DNA of 6,903 bases from a bacterium (GTDB lineage Bacteria; Pseudomonadota; Alphaproteobacteria; Caulobacterales; Hyphomonadaceae). The stretch covers positions 1-6,903 of the forward strand of contig JAVBYB010000413.1 of the NCBI GenBank assembly GCA_030824255.1. Reading direction: 5' to 3'. The notes under the pieces are model-generated. The model was not told where the DNA came from, made no database searches, and saw only the letters and a program-made list of their open reading frames with translations. This document shows positions 1-4,592 of the stretch, one piece after another. Numbering within the stretch: position 1 is the first letter of the stretch; the number at the start of each line of letters is the position of its first letter. The position numbers were made by a program, and so were the translations under genes.

Positions 1-194
1 GCGAGGCGGCCTGCGCCAATGCGGACGGGGCGTGCGCTGCTCTTCGTCGCATTGGTGGCGCCTGCGGAAATCTGCGTGGCGACCAGACCGCGGCGTTCGA
101 GGGCCGTGCGGGCTGCTTCGCTGCTTGTGCTGGCGAGCGCGCCGGTGCGGGTGCGGCCGCTGCGGTCGATGGCGGTGAACTCAAAGGTCGGCAT
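1..194 (-). CDS. gspF: GspF, type II secretion inner-membrane platform protein (N-terminal 64 codons only)
   Basis: GspF is the polytopic inner-membrane protein at the base of the type II secretion machine; it contacts the GspE ATPase and helps assemble the pseudopilus. Only the cytoplasmic N-terminus is visible. Translation from the ATG at 194-192 begins MPTFEFTAIDRSGRTRTGAL and continues with SEAARTALERRGLVATQIS. This is the typical GspF/PilC opening: a short beta-hairpin (Phe-Glu-Phe-Thr-Ala, then Gly-Arg-x-Arg-x-Gly), then an Ala/Arg-rich helix ending in RGL-V. The frame stays open to the left edge, so the two helical-bundle domains and the transmembrane segments are outside the window. 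The start is supported by a GGAGG ribosome-binding site 9 nt upstream. The gene overlaps the end of gspE by 14 bp in another frame, which implies translational coupling. Family and start are confident; nothing can be said about the rest of the protein. Confidence 0.88.
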   Translation of the reverse strand, partial: MPTFEFTAIDRSGRTRTGALASTSSEAARTALERRGLVATQISAGATNATKSSARPVRIGAGRL

Positions 195-1668
195 GTGCGC
201 CTGCCTCCGCGCGTATGACGCGCATCGCCTCTTCGACAGTCGTGTCGCCGCGCAGGACCGCATCGCGAGCCGACTGCGCGAGTTGCGGCGCATTGGCGAA
301 GGCATGGGCCGAAAGCTCGGCCTCGGTGGCGTTCGCCGAGATGAGGCGGCGCAGGCCGTCGTCGGCGCGAACAAGTTCGAACAGGCCAAGACGACCGCTG
401 TAGCCGGTGTTGCTGCAGGCGGGGCACCCGGCAGCGCGATGGATAAGCGTGCCAGTCGGGATACCGACGAGCGCTGCTGCAGCCTCGCTTGCAGGCTCCG
501 CGATGCGGCACTGGCTGCAAAGCTGTCGGACCAGGCGCTGCGCGATGATGCCGCGAAGCGTGGAGGCAATGAGGAAGGGTTCGATGCCAATGTCGCGGAG
601 GCGGGTCACGGCTGATAGGGCATCGTTGGTGTGCAGGGTGGACAGGACGAGGTGGCCGGTGAGGCTGGCCTGAACCGCGATCTGCGCGGTCTCGGCGTCG
701 CGGATCTCGCCGATCATTACCACGTTGGGGTTCTGGCGAAGTATGGCGCGCAGGCCTGCGGCGAAGGTCATGCCGATACGGGCATTCACCTGCGTTTGGC
801 CGATGCCATCGATGGCGTATTCGATGGGGTCTTCGATCGTCAGGATGGTGCGGCTGCGATCATTGAGCAGACGCAGGCCCGCATAGAGCGTGGTCGTCTT
901 TCCGGCGCCGGTCGGGCCGGTGACGAGGACAATTCCATTCGGTTCGCGCAAGGCTGCGCGGAAGCTGCCGGCAATGTCAGCGGGCATGCCGAGATCATCG
1001 AGCTGGATGCCGACGCGGTCGCGGTCGAGCAGGCGGAGAACGACGCGCTCGCCCGCCTTTGCGGGCAAGGTGGAGACGCGGACGTCGAGCGTCCGGCCGC
1101 CCAGCGTGAGTGAGATGCGGCCATCCTGAGGAAGGCGGCGTTCGGCAATGTCGAGGCGCGACATCACCTTCACGCGCGAGACGAGGACAGGGGCGAGGCG
1201 TGCCGGGAGGCGGGCCGTTTCCGACATGACGCCATCGACGCGCATGCGGATGACGAGTTCGGTGTCGTAGGGCTCCATATGTATGTCGGAGGCGCCGACC
1301 CGGGCGGCTTCCGCGAGAAGGCCATTGATCAGGCGAATGACGGGCGCGTCGTCACGTGCGTCGAGGAGGTCCGCAACTGGGGGGAGGCCGTCAATCTCGC
1401 CAAGCGAATCGGAACGGCCGAGTTCGTCTGCTGCCCCCACATCGAGGCCATTTGCGCCGTAAATGTCTGAGAGTTTCCGGTCGAACGCTGCAATATCAAT
1501 GATCTCGACCACGACATCGGCGCCGCCCATCGCGCGCCGCGCTTCGACGAGGCAGAGCGGATTGGCGTCTTCGCGAAGGGCCAGGCGAACAGGCGAATCG
1601 CCGCCAAGATCAAGCACGCCGGCGCGGCGGGAGAAGGCGTAGGGAAGACGACTGCGCGCCGCCGTCAT
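181..1668 (-). CDS. gspE: GspE, type II secretion traffic ATPase
   Basis: This is the cytoplasmic hexameric ATPase that drives pseudopilus assembly in type II secretion. At 495 aa it is of usual GspE length. The N-terminus holds the GspE-type LPYAFSRRAGVL (8-19), part of the domain that docks on GspL. The N2 domain follows, with ASDIHMEP (126-133), IRMRVDGV (140-147) and AERRLPQDGR (175-184), including conserved arginines. The catalytic domain has a Walker A motif GPTGAGKTT (251-259), an Asp box TILTIEDPIEY (274-284), a Walker B motif VVMIGEIRD (316-324) and a His box TGHLVLSTLHTNDA (337-350). Two CxxC pairs (C384/C387 and C415/C418) form the zinc-binding module found in GspE and PilB, which marks it as an assembly ATPase, not a PilT-type retraction ATPase. 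All catalytic motifs are intact. The ATG overlaps the gspD stop as ATGA. The gsp neighbours favour GspE over a type IV pilus PilB. Confidence 0.97.
   Translation of the reverse strand: MTAARSRLPYAFSRRAGVLDLGGDSPVRLALREDANPLCLVEARRAMGGADVVVEIIDIAAFDRKLSDIYGANGLDVGAADELGRSDSLGEIDGLPPVADLLDARDDAPVIRLINGLLAEAARVGASDIHMEPYDTELVIRMRVDGVMSETARLPARLAPVLVSRVKVMSRLDIAERRLPQDGRISLTLGGRTLDVRVSTLPAKAGERVVLRLLDRDRVGIQLDDLGMPADIAGSFRAALREPNGIVLVTGPTGAGKTTTLYAGLRLLNDRSRTILTIEDPIEYAIDGIGQTQVNARIGMTFAAGLRAILRQNPNVVMIGEIRDAETAQIAVQASLTGHLVLSTLHTNDALSAVTRLRDIGIEPFLIASTLRGIIAQRLVRQLCSQCRIAEPASEAAAALVGIPTGTLIHRAAGCPACSNTGYSGRLGLFELVRADDGLRRLISANATEAELSAHAFANAPQLAQSARDAVLRGDTTVEEAMRVIRAEAGAHADL
204..208 (-). promoter_or_regulatory. 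Shine-Dalgarno sequence for gspF inside the gspE coding region
   Basis: The minus strand reads GGAGG here, with 9 nt to the ATG at 194-192. It lies within the last codons of gspE, so ribosomes finishing gspE pass directly over it. It fixes the gspF start and fits coupled translation. Confidence 0.6.
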
Positions 1669-3647
1669 TGCTCTGGGCTGCCGGCTGCCACAGCCGGCGC
1701 CGGAACTGGGGGCAGGCGGCTGAGGACGTTGTCGAGCACGGTCGGTTCGCCCTTGGTGTTGACGCGCTGCTCTAGGATCATGCGCTCCAGCTCAGGCTGG
1801 GTGATGGTCCGCGCGGCATCCAGCGAACCAATGATCACCGGGCGAATGAATATCATCAGGTTTGTATTGCTGCGCTGACGGTTTTCGGAAGAAAACAGCG
1901 ACCCGATGATCGGGATGTCGCCCAGCAGCGGGACTTTTTCGGTGGTGATGCGCTCGTTTTGGTCGAGGAGGCCGCCCAGCGCAACGATCTCGCCATTGTC
2001 GACCAGAACCGAGGTTTCGATCTCGCGCTTGTTGAACACCAGCTCTCCGCCGACGTCGCTGAATGTGTCAACGCTCGACACTTCCTGACGAAGCACCATG
2101 GTGATCGAGCCATCAGCATTGATCTGCGGGCGCACGCGCAGCTTCACGCCGACATCCTGACGCTCCACCGTGCGGAACGGGTTGTTGTTGTTGCCGGAGA
2201 GAACTTCGCCCGTGGTGATCGGCACGTTCTGACCGACGAGAAATTCTGCTTCACGGTTGTTGAGGGTAAGCAAGGAAGGCGTCGAGATCAGGTTCGAACC
2301 GGAGTCGCGCTTGATGGCGTTGAAAATCATGCCGAACAGGCCATCGCCGCCAAGGTCTGAGGCGAAACCACCAATGCCGCCGAAAGAGCCGAGCAAGCTG
2401 TCAGCCGCAGCTTCCTGCAGGGCATCGTGCAAGTCGGAACCGCCTTCGAGGCCGCCGGACGCAAGCGCCGCGCCCAGTGTCAGCAGGCTGGGCGAGCCAT
2501 TCGAATAGTTGGTGGCAAAGAAGGGGATGTTGGATTCGTCATTGCCTGCGAGCAGCAACTGGACGCCAAGACTTTGAGCTGCGCCCTGGCCGATCTCGAC
2601 CACGATCGCCTGCACAAGAACCTGTTCGGCGCGACGATCAAGCTGGCGGATGATGGATTCGACTTCCTGCTGCACAGCCGGATCGGCGCGCACAACGATG
2701 GCGTTGGCGCCTTCATAGCGCGTGATGACGGCGCGCTGGACTGCGCCCGCCGAGATCGCAGCCGCCGGGGCTGGGCTACCGGCGGCGGCGCCTTGCGAAC
2801 GCGGTTGGTCGACCACACTCTGAAGCATTTCGACCATCTGCGTGGCGTCTGCGTGCTGAAGGAAGATGACACGCGTATCGCCGGTAGGGCGGGCCTGGTC
2901 GTCGAGCAGTTCAGCTACTTCGCGCAGGCGCGCCACGGTCTCGGCCGGGCCACGCATGACCAGCGAGTTGGAGCCGTCCACGGCTGTGAAGGTCGCCGCC
3001 GAGAAGCCCTTGTCGCCTTCGCCGCCAGCTGCCGTGATCTCGCGAAGCGCGACAGCGAGCACGGACGCGCGAGAGTTCTTCAACGGCACGATCTCGATCC
3101 GGTCGGTATCGCGATCGAGATCGGCGACCAGCGCGGAGAGACGACGCACGTTGTCCGCGAAGTCGGTGATCACGATGGTGTTGGAGCGCTGGGCGGCGCT
3201 GACCTTGCCGCCCCGGCCGATCAGCGGCTGGAGAATGCCGACCATGCCGGCGGCATCCTTAGTCTTGAGGCGGATGACCTGCGTTACGAAGCGCTCGCCC
3301 GTGGAGCCTGACGGCTGGGTGGCGGCCTGTTCGTCCGGAGCGATGCGCCAGGCGCCGGAACTGGTCGGGATGGCGACATAGCCATGTGCGCGCAGCGTGG
3401 CGAGGAAAACCTCCATCATCTGTTCGGTGTTCATCGGCGCGCCGCCGGCAATGGTAACCGTGCCTTGCACAGCCGGGTCGATCACGAAGGTGCGGCCCGT
3501 GGCTTTTGAGACGTCTTGGATGAAGGCGCGGATGTCAGCGTTCTGGACGTTGATCGTCTGCCCCGACTGCGGTTGCGCATGCGCGGGGAGAAGCGATCCT
3601 GCAAAGCCAAGGGCGAGGCAGGCGGCGAGCGTACGCGAGAACACCAT
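1665..3647 (-). CDS. gspD: GspD, type II secretion outer-membrane secretin
   Basis: GspD multimerises into the outer-membrane channel through which folded proteins leave the periplasm. The 660-aa product begins with a Sec signal peptide (about 1-24, hydrophobic core LALGFAGSLL, likely cleavage after AHA). Then come the N0 domain (about 30-102), N1 (about 121-181), N2 (about 184-249) and N3 (about 256-340). An Ala/Pro/Gly-rich loop (about 281-302) lies inside N3. The secretin domain (about 343-606) has TPSLLTLNN (456-464), VGQNVP (471-476), VERQDVGVKLRVRPQIN (494-510) and the secretin signature VPLLGDIPIIGSLF (572-585). A C-terminal extension of about 55 residues is in the place of the S-domain that binds a pilotin in some systems; it ends in a Pro/Ala-rich tail. 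The start lies 2 nt after the gspC stop, with a modest GGAA ribosome-binding sequence 7 nt upstream. No frameshift or missing domain is seen. Confidence 0.97.
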   Translation of the reverse strand: MVFSRTLAACLALGFAGSLLPAHAQPQSGQTINVQNADIRAFIQDVSKATGRTFVIDPAVQGTVTIAGGAPMNTEQMMEVFLATLRAHGYVAIPTSSGAWRIAPDEQAATQPSGSTGERFVTQVIRLKTKDAAGMVGILQPLIGRGGKVSAAQRSNTIVITDFADNVRRLSALVADLDRDTDRIEIVPLKNSRASVLAVALREITAAGGEGDKGFSAATFTAVDGSNSLVMRGPAETVARLREVAELLDDQARPTGDTRVIFLQHADATQMVEMLQSVVDQPRSQGAAAGSPAPAAAISAGAVQRAVITRYEGANAIVVRADPAVQQEVESIIRQLDRRAEQVLVQAIVVEIGQGAAQSLGVQLLLAGNDESNIPFFATNYSNGSPSLLTLGAALASGGLEGGSDLHDALQEAAADSLLGSFGGIGGFASDLGGDGLFGMIFNAIKRDSGSNLISTPSLLTLNNREAEFLVGQNVPITTGEVLSGNNNNPFRTVERQDVGVKLRVRPQINADGSITMVLRQEVSSVDTFSDVGGELVFNKREIETSVLVDNGEIVALGGLLDQNERITTEKVPLLGDIPIIGSLFSSENRQRSNTNLMIFIRPVIIGSLDAARTITQPELERMILEQRVNTKGEPTVLDNVLSRLPPVPAPAVAAGSPEQ

Positions 3648-3649
3648 GA

Positions 3650-4462
3650 CTAGTTTCCAAGCCGGGCCGTGAGGATCTGCCCGTCCCGCTCGAAGCGGAT
3701 TTCGACAGACTGGCCCGAGAGCAGTTGTGCGCGGTAGGCCGAGAGATCGGCCGAGGCCGCGCTTACGCCGTTGACGCTTACAAGGATATCACCCGGCTTT
3801 AGCCCGGCGGCGGCCAGCACGCCGCCATTGGCATGCGCCATTACTTCAAACCCGGCGGGTTGTCCGTTGCGGCTGACCGGCTGCAGCGGCAGGCCAGCCA
3901 TGTCTGGCACATTCACCGCGGGAACCGTCGCGGCTTTGGCCGCTGCGCTGTAGTCAGCCGGAAGGTTACCAGCCATCTGTATGGCAGGGGCAGTGCTGGC
4001 GCCCGGGAAGGCAAGGCGCATGCGCCGCCCCCCGACATCGATTTCGACATGGTCGGCGGCGACCATGGCGAGCATGACGCCCGGGGCGATCTCCTCTCCC
4101 ACGGCATAAGCGCCCTGCTGTCCGCCCGAGGGAGACAGGATGGCTGTGCCATATCCATCATTCATCATGCGGGTGGCGTGAAGGATGAAGCCGCTCGCTT
4201 CCGAAACGGAAACTGTTGCAGCTGAGCCACCGCGCGCGAAAGGATCGTCGATCTGCGACAGCCGCACGGCGAAGGCGCCCGCGCCGTCATTAACCAGAAC
4301 GGTATCTGCAGCTGGTGCAGCCATGGCGCCTTTTGGCGCCGCGACCGTCCACATCAGCGCCGCGAGCGAAACGCCCAGCGCCGAAAGCCCGGCGAACTCA
4401 GCCGTGGCGGCGAGGCCGCCACGGATTGAAAGCGCGAAGTCCTTGCCTACGGCCATCACCAT
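3650..4462 (-). CDS. gspC: GspC, type II secretion inner-membrane link protein with PDZ domain
   Basis: GspC is a bitopic inner-membrane protein whose periplasmic part touches the N0 domain of the secretin GspD and is thought to help recruit substrates. The 270-aa product has a short cytoplasmic N-terminus, one transmembrane helix (about 22-42) and an Ala/Pro linker. The homology-region domain follows (about 65-152; DPFARG at 73-78 and NDGYGTAILSPSGG at 101-114). After a second linker comes a C-terminal PDZ domain (about 190-268) with LKPGDILVSVNG (221-232). A PDZ domain, as in PulC and EpsC, sets it apart from GspC proteins with a coiled coil. It is the first gene of the operon and ends 2 bp before gspD. 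The start is uncertain: ATG at 4462, GTG at 4459 and ATG at 4456 are consecutive possibilities. GspC proteins diverge widely in sequence, so the assignment rests on domain order plus position. Confidence 0.93.
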   Translation of the reverse strand: MVMAVGKDFALSIRGGLAATAEFAGLSALGVSLAALMWTVAAPKGAMAAPAADTVLVNDGAGAFAVRLSQIDDPFARGGSAATVSVSEASGFILHATRMMNDGYGTAILSPSGGQQGAYAVGEEIAPGVMLAMVAADHVEIDVGGRRMRLAFPGASTAPAIQMAGNLPADYSAAAKAATVPAVNVPDMAGLPLQPVSRNGQPAGFEVMAHANGGVLAAAGLKPGDILVSVNGVSAASADLSAYRAQLLSGQSVEIRFERDGQILTARLGN

Positions 4463-4465
4463 CAG

Positions 4466-4469
4466 CCCC
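4466..4469 (-). promoter_or_regulatory. Weak purine-rich ribosome-binding sequence for gspC
   Basis: The minus strand reads GGGG just upstream of gspC. It is only 3 nt from the ATG at 4462 but 9 nt from the ATG at 4456. Spacing therefore favours the shorter, 268-aa form of GspC. The match to a consensus Shine-Dalgarno sequence is poor. Confidence 0.3.
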
Positions 4470-4470
4470 G

Positions 4471-4483
4471 CGCGATTGTCGCG
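4471..4483 (-). repeat. Short inverted repeat beside the gspC start
   Basis: Arms of 5 bp, CGCGA and TCGCG, surround a 3-nt loop (CAA on the minus strand). The stem would sit in the gspC mRNA directly before the weak ribosome-binding sequence and start codon, where it could limit ribosome access. It is short, and similar stems are common in GC-rich DNA. Confidence 0.25.
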
Positions 4484-4520
4484 TTCTTCGGACTGTCACA
4501 TGCGTCGCCAGGGATTCAGT

Positions 4521-4550
4521 TTTATGACGGCTGGCGCGCGCCATTGTCAC
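4521..4550 (-). promoter_or_regulatory. Candidate sigma-70-type promoter of the gsp operon
   Basis: The minus strand has GTGACA (4550-4545; 5 of 6 with TTGACA), an 18-bp spacer, and CATAAA (4526-4521; 4 of 6 with TATAAT). A transcript starting about 7 bp further on would carry a leader of roughly 50 nt before gspC. The site lies in the only gene-free stretch upstream of the operon. It was found by eye, and alphaproteobacterial promoters are loosely conserved, so this is tentative. Confidence 0.35.
4532..4543. repeat. Perfect 12-bp palindrome within the promoter spacer
   Basis: TGGCGCGCGCCA is identical to its reverse complement over all 12 positions, and the symmetry stops at the flanking bases. 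It lies between the candidate -35 and -10 elements of the gsp promoter, where a repressor dimer could block RNA polymerase. No regulator family is assigned. In a GC-rich genome an alternating GC core reduces its significance. Confidence 0.4.
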
Positions 4551-4592
4551 AGCAAAAATCTGACCCTGACGTCCGCTTCCGGGGCCTTAACC

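Larger units (their letters stand above)
4494..4551 (-). repeat. Direct repeat of TGTGACA in the gspC upstream region
   Basis: The minus strand carries TGTGACAAT at 4551-4543 and TGTGACAGT at 4500-4492, two 9-mers differing at one base and 51 bp apart (close to five helical turns). The first overlaps the candidate -35 element; the second lies in the predicted leader. They resemble CRP half-sites, but neither has the TCACA partner at the right distance. They may be regulator sites or chance. Confidence 0.25.

Noticed and set aside
19..615. Long plus-strand open frame (198 codons) opposite gspF/gspE
   Set aside because: It lies antisense to gspE and gspF, which have clear family motifs. Its translation is Arg/Ala-rich with no recognisable domain, as expected of a GC-rich shadow frame.
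181..1668. GspE as a type IV pilus ATPase PilB/PilT
   Set aside because: The gene sits inside gspC-D-E-F, has the GspE-type N-terminal LPYAF sequence, and carries the two CxxC pairs absent from PilT.
2427..3311. Plus-strand open frame of 294 codons opposite gspD
   Set aside because: It is fully antisense to the secretin gene. Long opposite-strand frames are common in GC-rich DNA, and no motif or convincing start supports it.
3615..3647. Possible lipobox LAAC (residues 7-10) at the GspD N-terminus
   Set aside because: The Cys comes before the hydrophobic core, leaving too short a signal. The segment reads better as an ordinary signal peptide cleaved after AHA at about residue 24.
4587..4590. 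CtrA-like TTAA element in the intergenic gap
   Set aside because: The CtrA box needs a second TTAA 7 bp away; only one half is present.
4553..4592. Intrinsic terminator for the receptor gene (TTTTT on the minus strand at 4558-4554)
   Set aside because: No stem longer than about 3 bp could be found before the T-run, so a hairpin terminator is not supported.
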